Shown: one piece after another, positions 10,562-19,160 of the stretch
How positions within the stretch are numbered: position 1 is the stretch's first letter
Layout of the letters: each line of letters starts with the position of its first letter
Assembly (NCBI GenBank): GCA_009838075.1
Contig: VXSG01000005.1
Span: 16,802 to 80,801, forward strand
Source of the DNA: Boseongicola sp. SB0665_bin_10
GTDB taxonomy: Bacteria > Pseudomonadota > Alphaproteobacteria > Rhodobacterales > Rhodobacteraceae
Direction of reading: 5' to 3'
Length of the DNA stretch: 64,000 bases
Translations under genes and position numbers: made by a program
Notes under the pieces: generated by a model
Databases searched by the model: none
What the model was told of the DNA's origin: nothing
The model's input: only the letters and a program-made list of their open reading frames with translations

Positions 10562-10822
10562 TCATGGCCAGGAGGGCCGCCATCGATGCAAGCACGGGAT
10601 GCAGCTCTCACGTTGATAGATCGCGGAACGGGCAAAGCGCGGCGCTCCATCCGGCTTGATCTCAATGAGGAGTCCATAGCGGTCTTCATTGCGGTCGAAT
10701 TCGATCCATGCATCGAGCCGACAGCCGGGCGCGAGACGCTGCGCCTGGCGAACTGCGGTGATCTGAATGTTCGGAGCGCGTTCGAGCTGAGCGCGAAGCG
10801 CGTCCAAGACCATGTCATCCAT
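10562..10822 (-). pseudogene. Truncated AbiEi-like protein, N-terminal nuclease-fold domain
   Basis: The first ~65 codons from ATG 10822 resemble the N-terminal domain of long AbiEi-type (type IV toxin-antitoxin) regulators: a helical start with MVLDALRAQLE, then RLDAWIEF, LLIEIKPDGAPRFARSAIYQ, a restriction-endonuclease-like pattern with D and ExK. The similarity then stops abruptly and the frame ends after RWRPSWP, so the winged-helix and C-terminal parts (another ~250 residues in full-length relatives) are missing. The family assignment is from memory of the motif. An upstream 20-bp palindrome (10843-10862) probably was its operator. This looks like a deletion remnant. Confidence 0.55.
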
Positions 10823-10842
10823 TCGTTTCGCTAACTTTTGCT

Positions 10843-10862
10843 TTTTCACCGAACGGTGAAAA
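10843..10862. promoter_or_regulatory. 20-bp palindrome upstream of the AbiEi-like remnant
   Basis: A perfect palindrome TTTTCACCG-AA-CGGTGAAAA with 9-bp arms and a two-base centre sits 20 bases before the ATG at 10822. Its position and symmetry fit an operator bound by the regulator encoded by the adjacent truncated gene (autoregulation), which is inferred. Confidence 0.6.
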
Positions 10863-11343
10863 CAGGCAAAGTAGTGAAATTTGTCAGGAGTCCCTCGTCA
10901 TCATGTTGCCGCTTTCGCAAATTCTCTGAATTCGGCCGTGGCAGCGCATGATCCGCGTTGGGCGATGCGACCCGACGCCGACCAACACTCGGTGAGTCCG
11001 TTGTCCCGGCTTCATGCGCATATGCGCACATGGCTAGGCTCAACCGCTTTCCACCGCATTGCGTCACCGGCGGCAAACGCCCTCAACTCCCGCAACTTTT
11101 TCTTGTGGCCGCCTTGTGAAACTTGGCCAGGCATCAGATCGAAGTTGTGCAAAATTTCGTGATCAGTGAACCCAACTCGCGCAAGCCCTCCCGCAGAGGC
11201 ATTGTGCAAGCTCGAAAGAGTCCGCCTCTCATGGGATGCAACCGACTTTCAATGCACGTGCCGGATTGCCCACCCAGGTCCGGCAAGTCGAACAGAAGAG
11301 GTTAAGTGCCGCGGGAATTCGCCCACTTCGACTTGCACCCGGC
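10863..11343. other. About 480 bases without a convincing gene; eroded DNA
   Basis: Non-coding or eroded stretch between the NMT1-like gene's stop and the palindrome. It contains a perfect 14-bp palindrome TGCGCATATGCGCA at 11015-11028. A 65-codon minus-strand frame (11012-11209) ends at this palindrome but has no recognised domain. Base composition is lower in GC than the neighbouring genes. No terminator with a T-run was seen behind the NMT1-like gene. Confidence 0.4.
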
Positions 11344-12231
11344 TTACGCGGCCGGTTCTACGGCCAAAGGAGCGACGACAGCCTGTTCATAGGACAAGTT
11401 GCCCAACCCGTCCTCGAAGATGTCGCGCTCGGCGATCCATTCGCGTGATTCGTCAAAAATTTGACGCGAATACGGCTCGAACACGATCCGCTCTCCCGGT
11501 CCGAACAGCCGCGTGTCCATCTGGTCGCGGAATCGCTCCGGGAACTCGTTTCTGTAGTAGTGGGTGTAGAGTTCCTGCCTGAGATCGATGTCCCTCTGCG
11601 CCATCCGCAGGGCACTGAAGAATCTCTCGACGTCTTCCAGGTCGGCGTCCTCGGCAACCATCGCGGCCATCATGAACGACGTGTCCAGGACCTTGCGGAA
11701 CCCCAATTGCTCCATGAAGTAGTAGGGGCCACTGAACAGACTGACGGCGGGAATGTTGCCGTCGATCATGTGCTCCATCCGCTTGAACAGAAGACCGTCA
11801 GCAAAGGACAGGTTGATTTCATCGCGTGAGAGGAAGGGTTCCAGTGCCTGGATCGACGAGTAGTGGCTGCCGGATTGATAGCCCACGGAAATCGGGACAT
11901 TGGCCAGATCCTCTGGCCTCCTGACGGAAGATTCCGCAGGAACGAATATCCCGCACGGGGAAACGGAATAGGCCTTCGCATAGAGCTTCCCGTGCCCGGA
12001 CGCGGCTGCCACGTTCACGGTCCAGTGGCAGGCCGAGCTTACGTCACAGGTCCGGCCCTGCTCAAAGGTCTGATACGCCCCAACCCGGTCGCCAAGGTCA
12101 TGACGCTCACCGGTCGCGGACAGAAGCTGATCTTCCAGCGTGTAGTCCAGCCCGACTTCGTCAAAGTACCCCTTCTCGACCGCGACCCACTCGTGCAGGC
12201 GCATGTGTGGCGCTATGACAAACTTTCCCAT
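11344..12231 (-). CDS. NMT1/THI5-like binding protein without signal peptide
   Basis: A 295-aa protein resembling the NMT1/THI5 (SsuA-like) type II periplasmic-binding fold: MRLHEWVAVEKGYFDEVGLD at the start is the classic 'AxxxGYFxxxGL' pattern, followed by a ligand-pocket strand with VSSACHWTVNVAAASGHGKL and the hinge region ISVGYQSGSHYSSIQALEP. The start has an excellent GGAGAAGGAC site, and there is no signal peptide, so the protein should be cytoplasmic. No ABC permease or ATPase is adjacent. It might be an enzyme or sensor derived from a binding protein, as THI5 itself is; the function is unknown. Confidence 0.75.
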   Translation of the reverse strand: MGKFVIAPHMRLHEWVAVEKGYFDEVGLDYTLEDQLLSATGERHDLGDRVGAYQTFEQGRTCDVSSACHWTVNVAAASGHGKLYAKAYSVSPCGIFVPAESSVRRPEDLANVPISVGYQSGSHYSSIQALEPFLSRDEINLSFADGLLFKRMEHMIDGNIPAVSLFSGPYYFMEQLGFRKVLDTSFMMAAMVAEDADLEDVERFFSALRMAQRDIDLRQELYTHYYRNEFPERFRDQMDTRLFGPGERIVFEPYSRQIFDESREWIAERDIFEDGLGNLSYEQAVVAPLAVEPAA

Positions 12232-12489
12232 GTCCTTCTCCCAGGGTTCCTTCTCAAGTCGACCAGATCCAGTCTCGGTCCTGAAAGCACCGGAAGGATC
12301 GCGTCCGCCGCCATTCTGTCCACTCGCACTTCATTCCGAGGGAATTCACCATTCGATGAAAGTTCATGATTTTGCGAAACGGGTCAAGGTCCCGTCCGTG
12401 CCTTCGGTCAACCTTGCCAGCCCTTCCGGGCCGCAAGGACCGTCAAGGTCTTCGCGGCGGTCTCCTGATGCTGCACGAACCCTCGACAG

Positions 12490-13101
12490 TCAGTCCCGCC
12501 TGAACAGCCGTCCAAGTCGGCCACGCACGGAATTCGTGGCCTCGCCAATGTCGAGCAACAGCGGGGCGATACGACGGCTGCGAAAATTCCGCCAAAGCCG
12601 CCAGATGGTGATCAACACGATCGCCAGGAGCGTCAGGAACACGATGTTGAACCAAGGGATCAACTGCATTTCAGGGCCGTCGGCCGGTGTCAGGCGGAGC
12701 GCATTCGGAAAAATTGAGAGCCAGACGTTCCGCCAACCATAGTGGCGAACCACGTACCACTCGGGATCATCCCGGGTCGAAACGGCATCTGCCGCCTCGG
12801 TCTGCAGGTCCGCGGTGTCGAACTTGAAATAGGGCGGCCAGATCCCGGTGTCCTGATTGCGGTACACCATGGCCTTGCCGTTGGCCTTGACCGTCTGGAT
12901 GAACAGGACGTCCTTGGTGGGATTGGTCGTGCTCGTCGTCGCACTGCCACTCCAGAACATCGAAGTCCAGTCATCGAAGTCCCGGCGCTCCTCATACGTG
13001 TTCACGATCCGCACGATGTCACGCTGCGGCAGGTTGTAATGCAGGACACCGACGAAGGCGAGCGCGACAATTATGCGGACGGTCCAGCTCACATAGGCCA
13101 T
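12490..13101 (-). CDS. DUF1523 family membrane protein
   Basis: 203-aa protein with an N-terminal helix (TVRIIVALAFVGVLHYNL), a ~120-residue extracytoplasmic region and a second helix (NIVFLTLLAIVLITIW) followed by a basic tail. The block LPQRDIVRIVNTYEER and the DVLFIQTV...GKAMVYRNQDTG segments match DUF1523, a family mostly of Rhodobacterales with no known function. Start ATG 13101 is used because the longer frame upstream overlaps the promoter region of the divergent peptidase. The pair is divergent, 120 bases apart. Confidence 0.8.
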   Translation of the reverse strand: MAYVSWTVRIIVALAFVGVLHYNLPQRDIVRIVNTYEERRDFDDWTSMFWSGSATTSTTNPTKDVLFIQTVKANGKAMVYRNQDTGIWPPYFKFDTADLQTEAADAVSTRDDPEWYVVRHYGWRNVWLSIFPNALRLTPADGPEMQLIPWFNIVFLTLLAIVLITIWRLWRNFRSRRIAPLLLDIGEATNSVRGRLGRLFRRD

Positions 13102-13221
13102 GACGTTTCCCCTTCCACCCGGACATATGGCGATGCGCATTGTGGGCGCAAGGGCTTCACAGCGCCAGCGGTCCATGCCAGCCTGACGGAACCTGCGGAA
13201 CGATCGACAAGGAAGAGCAAG

Positions 13222-14199
13222 ATGCGGCCGGGACCACGGAACCTGCTCACGGACGTTGCCGGCCTTGCCGTTGGCCAGGCGCAGGATGACCTCATGAAGA
13301 CCGGCGTGACGGTTGTCGTCGGCGATGCCCCGATGGTTGCCGGCGTTCACGTCATGGGAGGCGCGCCCGGCACCCGGGAGACCGACCTCCTCGCGCCCGA
13401 CAAGACCGTCCAGGCCGTGGACGCGCTGACGCTTGCGGGCGGCTCGGCGTTCGGCCTGGCCGCCGCCGACGGCGTCGTGGCAGGCCTCCGCGCCGATGGG
13501 CGGGGCTTCGAGGCGGCGGGGCACCGCGTGCCCATCGTGCCGGCTGCCATCATTTTTGACCTTGCCAGCGGCGGCGCCAAGGGGTGGGACGAGAATCCCT
13601 ATCCGACCCTTGGACGCGCAGCCTATGCGGCGCGCCGCTCGGAAATGAGACTTGGCAGTGTCGGAGCCGGCACCGGCGCGACCACGGCCGGGCTCAAGGG
13701 AGGTCTGGGTTCTGCATCAGCCGTACTGCCCTCGGGTGCGACTGTCGGCGCATTGGTGGCTGTCAACGCGGTCGGCCAGGCAACCGTGGGCGACGGACCG
13801 CATTTCTGGGCGGCGCCATTCGAGCATGACGGCGAGTTCGGCGGCCGCGGCCCGGCACCAGGCCCCGCGCCCGCGCCGCAGACAAAGCTCGACAGCCCCG
13901 CGAACACGACGATTGCCGTGGTCGCGACGGACCTTGCGCTCGCCAAGGCCGATGCCCAGCGCATGGCAACCGCCGCGCATGACGGCATTGCACGCGCGGT
14001 CGTGCCGGCCCACACCCCCTTGGACGGAGACCTCGTCTTCGGCGTGGCAACGGGCCTCCGGGAAGCGGTCGAGCAGGACCGACTCCGTCTCGGGCATGTA
14101 GCCGCCACATGCCTTGCCCGGGCGATCGCGCGCGCTGTCTTTCACGCACAACCTGCAAACGGGGACATCTTCCCGACCTGGCAGGAGCGGTTTGGCTGA
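13222..14199 (+). CDS. P1/S58 family peptidase (DmpA-like)
   Basis: 325-aa member of the DmpA/P1 (S58) family of N-terminal-nucleophile aminopeptidases, which self-cleave into two chains and act on small peptides, including beta-peptides and D-amino-acid amides. The start ATG 13222 follows GGAAGAG. Conserved blocks: NLLTDVAGLAVGQA, LTLAGGSAFGLAAADGV, the GSVGAGTGATTAGLKGG stretch, and GSAS, whose Ser is the likely autocatalytic nucleophile, then GALVAVNAVGQ. Length is the short form of the family. It is followed 127 bases later by a FAD oxidoreductase in the same direction. Confidence 0.88.
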   Translation: MRPGPRNLLTDVAGLAVGQAQDDLMKTGVTVVVGDAPMVAGVHVMGGAPGTRETDLLAPDKTVQAVDALTLAGGSAFGLAAADGVVAGLRADGRGFEAAGHRVPIVPAAIIFDLASGGAKGWDENPYPTLGRAAYAARRSEMRLGSVGAGTGATTAGLKGGLGSASAVLPSGATVGALVAVNAVGQATVGDGPHFWAAPFEHDGEFGGRGPAPGPAPAPQTKLDSPANTTIAVVATDLALAKADAQRMATAAHDGIARAVVPAHTPLDGDLVFGVATGLREAVEQDRLRLGHVAATCLARAIARAVFHAQPANGDIFPTWQERFG

Positions 14200-14326
14200 G
14201 AACTGGTCACCGGAACGCAGCCACTGCACCGATTCGCGGACGACCTGTCCATGGTCGACACGCGCATTGTCTTGACAGCGCGCAGCGGGGAATGCCAAGG
14301 CATCCACCGAGCGGGAGGACATTTGC

Positions 14327-15631
14327 ATGGGCCAGCCAGACGTCATCGTGATCGGCACCGGAGTGATCGGCGCCGCCACGGCATTCGAGATCGCCAAGAC
14401 GGGAAGATCGGTCCTGTCACTCGACCGGAACCGCAGGATCGGCCACGGTTCGACTGCCGGATCCTGCGCCATCATCCGGATGCACTATTCGACCTATGAC
14501 GGTACGGCCTTTGCCTGGGAAGGCTACCACTACTGGCGCGACTGGGCAGAGCACCTGGGCCTGCCAGCGTCCGAAGATCTGGCGAAATTCGTCGAGTGCG
14601 GCTGCCTGGTGATGAAGACAGAGATGAACGGATTCCTGGAAAAGCACATGAAATTCAGTTCCTTGCTCAACTGCCCGTTCGAGGAATGGAGCCCGAGCGA
14701 AATCGAGGAACGCCTGCCGATCTACTCGCTCGACAGCTTCGCGCCTCCGAAACGCAGCGACCAGGACGGCTTTGGCATGGCAAACGGGGACAGGCTCACC
14801 GGAGGCGTGTTCTGGCCGCATGCAGGATACGTGACCGACCCGGCACTGTCCGCCCAGAACCTCGCCGCCGCTGCCGCACAGCACGCAGCAGTGACGCGTC
14901 TCGGCGTCGAGGTCACCGAAATCCTGAGTGAGGGTGGCCGGGTCAAGGGCGTCAGGCTGGAGGGCGGCGAGGAAGTCCACTCTCCCGTGGTCATCAATGT
15001 CGCCGGTCCGGGATCTGCATCGGTAAATTCAATGGCGGGCGTCACGGACGAGATGACCATCGCGACCCGACCGCTCAAGCAGGAAGTCGTGCATGTTCCG
15101 GCACCCGCCAGCTTTGATTTCGAAAACTACGGCACCATCGTCTCCGACAGCGACATCGCCTGCTACTGCAGGCCCGAAAGCGGCAACCACATACTCGTGG
15201 GCAGCGAGGATCCCGAATGCGACCCCCACGTATGGGTGGATTCGGACACCGAATACGACCGGAACTTCACCGATCAATGGACGACGCAGGCCATGCGCTA
15301 CGCCCAACGCGTCCCTGCCTTGGGCATTCCGTCGACGGCGAAAGGCGTGGTGGATCTCTACGACGCTTCGACCGACTGGATACCGATCTACGACTCCACC
15401 AGCCTTGGCGGCTACTACATGGCGTGCGGATCCAGCGGCAACCAGTACAAGAACGCGCCGATCGCGGGCAAGATGATGGCGGCCCTCGTGGACTACTGCG
15501 AGGCGGGCAACGACCACGACAGCGACCCGCTGACGTTCAGGCTCCCTTACATCGAGCGTGACATCGACGTCGGCTTCTATTCCCGAAGGCGCGAGATCAA
15601 CAAGGAATCAAGCTTCTCCGTTCTCGGGTGA
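14327..15631 (+). CDS. FAD-dependent oxidoreductase (DadA/sarcosine-oxidase-like)
   Basis: 434-aa flavoprotein of the DAO family (D-amino acid, sarcosine or glycine-betaine-derived amine oxidation). The N-terminal Rossmann motif is VIGTGVIGAATAFEIAKTG with the acidic residue ending the second strand (SLDRN). It is followed by STAGSCAIIRMHYS, similar to the substrate-side loop of sarcosine-type oxidases. The C-terminal FAD part contains GGYYMACGSSGNQYKNAP. A GGGAGG site precedes ATG 14327. It may work with the upstream peptidase on an amino-acid-like substrate, but the gap and lack of overlap leave this open. Confidence 0.88.
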   Translation: MGQPDVIVIGTGVIGAATAFEIAKTGRSVLSLDRNRRIGHGSTAGSCAIIRMHYSTYDGTAFAWEGYHYWRDWAEHLGLPASEDLAKFVECGCLVMKTEMNGFLEKHMKFSSLLNCPFEEWSPSEIEERLPIYSLDSFAPPKRSDQDGFGMANGDRLTGGVFWPHAGYVTDPALSAQNLAAAAAQHAAVTRLGVEVTEILSEGGRVKGVRLEGGEEVHSPVVINVAGPGSASVNSMAGVTDEMTIATRPLKQEVVHVPAPASFDFENYGTIVSDSDIACYCRPESGNHILVGSEDPECDPHVWVDSDTEYDRNFTDQWTTQAMRYAQRVPALGIPSTAKGVVDLYDASTDWIPIYDSTSLGGYYMACGSSGNQYKNAPIAGKMMAALVDYCEAGNDHDSDPLTFRLPYIERDIDVGFYSRRREINKESSFSVLG

Positions 15632-15709
15632 CGCGCATCGAGAGCCGGGCCCGGCCCGATCTGGCAGGACACGCAGACAACGTGGAATCCATGTCCAGGC
15701 AGACCGACG

Positions 15710-16894
15710 TCACGAATCGGGAGTGACCCGGATGAGCGCGCCGTCGCGGGCGTCGACAAGCAGCAGGAGGGCGCCGTCCCGATCCACCTCGACGTCGCGT
15801 ATGCGGCCGAGCTCTTCGAGATAGCGGGCCTCACCTGCAACTCGCACGCCCCGCAGCTTCAGCCGAACGATGCCGCCCGGATTGAGCGATCCCGCCACGA
15901 TGTCACCGTTCCAGTCAAACATGTCGCCTTCGTAGAAGGCGAAGCCACCCGGCGCGATGACCGGATCCCAGTAGTAGCGTGGCTCCGTGATCCCTTCAGC
16001 GCGCGGCTTGCCGGTTCCGACGGGCGTGCCGATGTAGTTCTCCCCATAGCTCACGAGAGGCCATCCGTAATTCGCGCCACGCTTGATCAGGTTCAGTTCG
16101 TCACCGCCGGCCGGTCCGTGCTCAAGCGTCCAGAGTTCGCCCGTCCGGGGATGGATGGCCGCTCCCTGCGGATTCCGGTGCCCGTAGCTCCAGACCTCCC
16201 CGAGTGCGTCGCCCTGCCCAAGAAAGGGGTTGTCATGGGGAATGCCGCCGCCCGGGGTGACGCGCACGACCTTGCCATAGGTTGCCTTCAAGTCCTGAGC
16301 CAGAACGCGCTCCCTGCGCGAGGAGCGTTCGCCCGTCGTGACGAAGACATGTCCGTCATGAGGAACGATTCGCGAGCCAAAGTGCTTGGAGGACCTGGAT
16401 GGGGGCGTCTGGACGAAAAAGTCGCGCAGATCAGTCAGGCGGGGAGGATTCTCCTGCAGCACGGCGCTTGCGGCCGCGGTGGCGGACCGGCCGCTGCCGA
16501 GCGGTTTCGCGTAGGTAAGGTAGATGCGGCGAGAGCTCTCGAAGTCCTCCGCGAGCGCCACGTCGAGAAGCCCGCCCTGGCCCCGGGCCCGCACTTCCGG
16601 CGCGCCGGCCACGGATTGCACGCCCTTGCCCCGCCTGATGATCTTGATCCCCCCAGGGCGTTCGGTCACAAGATAGGCGCCGTCGGGAAGCACCTCGATT
16701 CCCCAGGGGTGTGCCAGCCCGTCGGCGATGACATCGACATTGAAACGCTGCGCGTTCCTGATTTCGGGAGCACGCGTCTGGTTTTCGAATGCTGGCTCGA
16801 ACTCGGGGACGTTCTTCGGGCCCTGCGAAACCTGGGCATGGGTCGTGCCGGCAAGTGCGGCCATCGCGACAAGCGCGATCAATCTCCGGTGCAT
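15710..16894 (-). CDS. PQQ-dependent soluble sugar dehydrogenase family protein
   Basis: 394-aa periplasmic six-bladed beta-propeller of the GSDH/YliI (aldose sugar dehydrogenase) family, which oxidises sugars with PQQ. The start is ATG 16894 behind GGAGGA, with a signal peptide (MHRRLIALVAMAALAGTTHA). Hallmarks are GLAHPWGIEVLPDGAYLVTE, GQGGLLDVAL, the Ca/PQQ-site block YGHRNPQGAAIHP, WTLEHGPAGGDELN and GANYGWPL. The protein begins with mature residues similar to the E. coli YliI layout. It is convergent with the flavoprotein gene and has no partner in view; no PQQ synthesis genes are in the window. Confidence 0.92.
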   Translation of the reverse strand: MHRRLIALVAMAALAGTTHAQVSQGPKNVPEFEPAFENQTRAPEIRNAQRFNVDVIADGLAHPWGIEVLPDGAYLVTERPGGIKIIRRGKGVQSVAGAPEVRARGQGGLLDVALAEDFESSRRIYLTYAKPLGSGRSATAAASAVLQENPPRLTDLRDFFVQTPPSRSSKHFGSRIVPHDGHVFVTTGERSSRRERVLAQDLKATYGKVVRVTPGGGIPHDNPFLGQGDALGEVWSYGHRNPQGAAIHPRTGELWTLEHGPAGGDELNLIKRGANYGWPLVSYGENYIGTPVGTGKPRAEGITEPRYYWDPVIAPGGFAFYEGDMFDWNGDIVAGSLNPGGIVRLKLRGVRVAGEARYLEELGRIRDVEVDRDGALLLLVDARDGALIRVTPDS

Positions 16895-17003
16895 GGCGGC
16901 TCCTCCGTCCGGTGCGACAATGGCTCGGTCGCGTATGCGTTCGTTCAAGTATCCGCGACTGGTTGCAGGCAAGGGCTCCTGCGGGTGTATCCCAATTTGA
17001 AAG

Positions 17004-17120
17004 GTGGTTGCGATTCGTGGACGCCGCAAGGCGATTGCTGCCGCATGAAACTGACCCAACTTCCTCGAAAGGCATGAATTGCCTGCTGTCACCGCGTTGC
17101 AACCAATCCGGGACGCACAC
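17004..17120 (-). repeat. Left copy of inverted ~120-bp repeat flanking a TA module
   Basis: Read on the minus strand (17120 to 17004), this sequence aligns with the plus-strand sequence at 17879-18009. Translated in the matching frame both give C(V/I)PDWL, then DS/DC-R, EEVG/AEVG and a final AAS-NxN, so the similarity follows a reading frame. The copy has several stops nearby and no start, so it is a degenerate remnant. Estimated DNA identity by eye is about 60-65%. Confidence 0.5.
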
Positions 17121-17189
17121 GCCGAGGAGCTTGACATCCGAGGAGCTCGAAGCTGGCAAATTGGTAACACTTATGATACTAAAGCATCT

Positions 17190-17517
17190 ATGTTTGAAAT
17201 TGTCGTTTACGAGACAGAAGCCGTGAAAGGCACCGTTTGATGAATGGTTCGACTCGCTCGACACACAGGCCGCGCTGAAGGTGACGACTGCGATTGCCCG
17301 GATTGGAAGCGGCAACCTGGGAGACGTGAAGCCCGTCGGCCATGGAGTCTCCGAGCGACGGATCACCTTCGGGCCTGGCTATCGGCTTTACTTCGGCCAG
17401 GACGGGCAGAAGCTTGTCGTGCTCCTCACGGGCGGCGTGAAGAAGCGGCAGTCCAAGGATATCGAGCAGGCGCAGGAATGCTGGGCCGACTACAAGAAGC
17501 GAAAGAAAGGAGGCTGA
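17190..17517 (+). pseudogene. RelE/HigB-like toxin, frameshifted near N-terminus
   Basis: Toxin gene of a HigBA/Gp49-like module. From ATG 17190 the frame reads MFEIVVYETEA then shifts and stops at TGA 17238. The rest of the family sequence continues in another frame from about 17227 (KAPFDEWFDSLDTQ... GNLGDVKPVG, GPGYRLYFG, LTGGVKKRQSKDI) to 17517. Removing one base near 17224 (GTGA to GGA) restores a full ~108-aa toxin with the usual EAGKAPFDEW junction. As no good internal start exists, the toxin is probably dead, unless a sequencing error or frameshifting is involved. The intact antitoxin follows two bases later. Confidence 0.75.
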
Positions 17518-17519
17518 CG

Positions 17520-17852
17520 ATGCCACTCACCAGAAGTTTCAAGGACACTGTCAAGGCGCGCGCTGAGCGCGATCCCGAGTTTCGCTTCGGACTGTTTCGC
17601 GAGGCGGTCGAGGCGCTCCTGAGCAACGATCTCGAGACCGGCAAGGTGCTCTTGCGCGACTACGTCAACGCCACCCTGGGCTTCGAGGCTTTGGCGGCCG
17701 AGCTGGACAAGAGCCCCAAAAGTCTCATGCGCATGCTCTCTCGCAAAGGAAACCCCCGCGCCGACAACTTGCTCGTCATGGTAGGACACCTGGGGAAACG
17801 GGAAGGTGCGGCTCTCAGCGTGACCAAGTCCGCCGACGGACTACACGCCTGA
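17520..17852 (+). CDS. HigA/addiction-module antitoxin
   Basis: 110-aa helix-turn-helix antitoxin paired with the RelE/HigB-like toxin just upstream (two-base gap after its stop). The C-terminal half carries the HTH: TLGFEALAAELDKSPKSL followed by MRMLSRKGNPRADNLLVM, the arrangement typical of this 'DNA-binding protein/antidote' family. The N-terminal helices RDPEFRFGLFREAVEAL likely contact the toxin. It has an AAAGGAGG-type site overlapping the end of the toxin gene. It is intact although the toxin is frameshifted. Confidence 0.85.
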   Translation: MPLTRSFKDTVKARAERDPEFRFGLFREAVEALLSNDLETGKVLLRDYVNATLGFEALAAELDKSPKSLMRMLSRKGNPRADNLLVMVGHLGKREGAALSVTKSADGLHA

Positions 17853-17878
17853 ATCAGGAGTGATTCGTGTCTCCCTCC

Positions 17879-18009
17879 GGATGTATCCCAGATTGGCTGA
17901 AACTCGACGACTGTCGGCCATGCTTGCACGTCGCGGAAGTCGGAGGCCCTTCGCTTCTTGACGTGGCATCAGCAAATGGCAATGGCACCGCAGCGTCCGC
18001 AAATCACAA
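17879..18009 (+). repeat. Right copy of inverted repeat flanking the TA module
   Basis: Plus-strand copy matching 17120-17004 in inverted orientation, beginning with GTATCCCAGATTGGCTGAAA and giving the frame CIPDWL, AEVGG and AASANHN. The remaining intergenic DNA to the ThuA-like gene's stop (18010-18288) shows no recognisable gene, RNA or terminator and looks eroded. Confidence 0.5.
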
Positions 18010-18288
18010 CATGAAGCCGGTCGCACAGTCCGAAGTCAATTGCTGCGCTCGGTCACGTAAACATCTTGGAGATTGCCTGTCCGAGCAGCCGTCACGTCAA
18101 GCGACCGAAGTCTGCGTCAAGTCCCCTCGATTGTGAGCTTTCCGATTTCAGAATTGCGTCGGCCCAACGTCCCTTGCCTGGCGCCGCGCCCTGCTTTTCG
18201 CGGACTGACGTGATCGCTCAATGGTCTGCGGTCGAAGGTGGCCGAGGGCTTCCAATCTGTGGCACCATCCGCAATCACGGGACGCCGT

Positions 18289-19011
18289 TCAATGGTGGTT
18301 CCCTTCCGACAGGAGCGCTTCGTAGCACTCTCCTGCGGAAATTGCGACTTCGCGCCCACGTGCGGCCCAGATTAGTCCTCTCCTGAGCATTTCGTGGGCG
18401 GACCCCCTTCGAATCACTTCGGCCTTGTGCCCGAGCGCGTTGTAGTAGACCCGCCCCATCCCCCAGCGTCGGATCCAGGCCACGGGCATGTCAACCGGCC
18501 CGTTCGGGCTGTGAAACCACGTGACGGTTGGAAACCGGGTCGTCGCCAGGACATGGTTCGCCGGGTCGACATGCAGGTAGTACTGCTCGCTTTCGACGTC
18601 GAAATCATCGATTCCGGAGACCAGTTCATGCTCCGGGTCCGTGATCTTCACGCGGTAGCGAACCCCGTCGCCGCCCGGATGCGCAACCCAGTTCGCCCCG
18701 GTCATGAATTGCCAGAGCACATTGTCGCGGAAGGCGTCGCACATGCCCCCGTGGCATCCGGCAAGCCCGGCACCGCGGGCCACGGCCTCGGACATGTTGG
18801 TCGCCCTTTCATGGGACAGGTCCGACATGGTCCAGACCGGCACGATCAAGTCGCATGAGTTGAGGGCTTCCGCCTCGTCCAGGCAGTCGAGGCTGTCGGT
18901 CACGGTTACCGCGAACCCTGCCTCGGAAAGCATGGCGCGAAAGATCTCCGCGACCTGGTCCGGTTCATGCCCGTCCCAACCGCCCCATGTGATCAAGGCC
19001 TTGCCAGTCAT
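18289..19011 (-). CDS. ThuA-like (trehalose utilisation) domain protein
   Basis: 240-aa cytoplasmic protein of the ThuA/GATase1-like superfamily. Conserved blocks are ALITWGGWDGHEP at the N-terminus, LIVPVWTM, the pseudo-nucleophile region GLAGCHGGMCDAF, GANWVAHPGG, and VTWFHSPNGPVDMPVAWIRRWGMGRVYYNALGH, which is diagnostic for ThuA. ThuA relatives act on keto-disaccharides or related sugars in Rhizobiales, but many stand-alone members are unassigned. It is single, 149 bases from proS, same strand; no trehalose transport genes are nearby. Confidence 0.88.
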   Translation of the reverse strand: MTGKALITWGGWDGHEPDQVAEIFRAMLSEAGFAVTVTDSLDCLDEAEALNSCDLIVPVWTMSDLSHERATNMSEAVARGAGLAGCHGGMCDAFRDNVLWQFMTGANWVAHPGGDGVRYRVKITDPEHELVSGIDDFDVESEQYYLHVDPANHVLATTRFPTVTWFHSPNGPVDMPVAWIRRWGMGRVYYNALGHKAEVIRRGSAHEMLRRGLIWAARGREVAISAGECYEALLSEGNHH

Positions 19012-19160
19012 TCCTGCCTCCTCCCCTGCACTCCTGCCCTGCTCGGCTCGCGTTCATTGCCTCGCGACGGCGGGTTCGGTCGGCACGCGGCCAAGCCGAC
19101 AAACCGCCTCCGACACCGCGCGCCGTCGCATGTCCTTGCGGCGTCAACGGTGCCGACTGA

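Noticed and set aside
15644..15655. GCCGGGCCCGGC palindrome between convergent genes
   Set aside because: No loop and no T-run, so it cannot act as an ordinary hairpin terminator.
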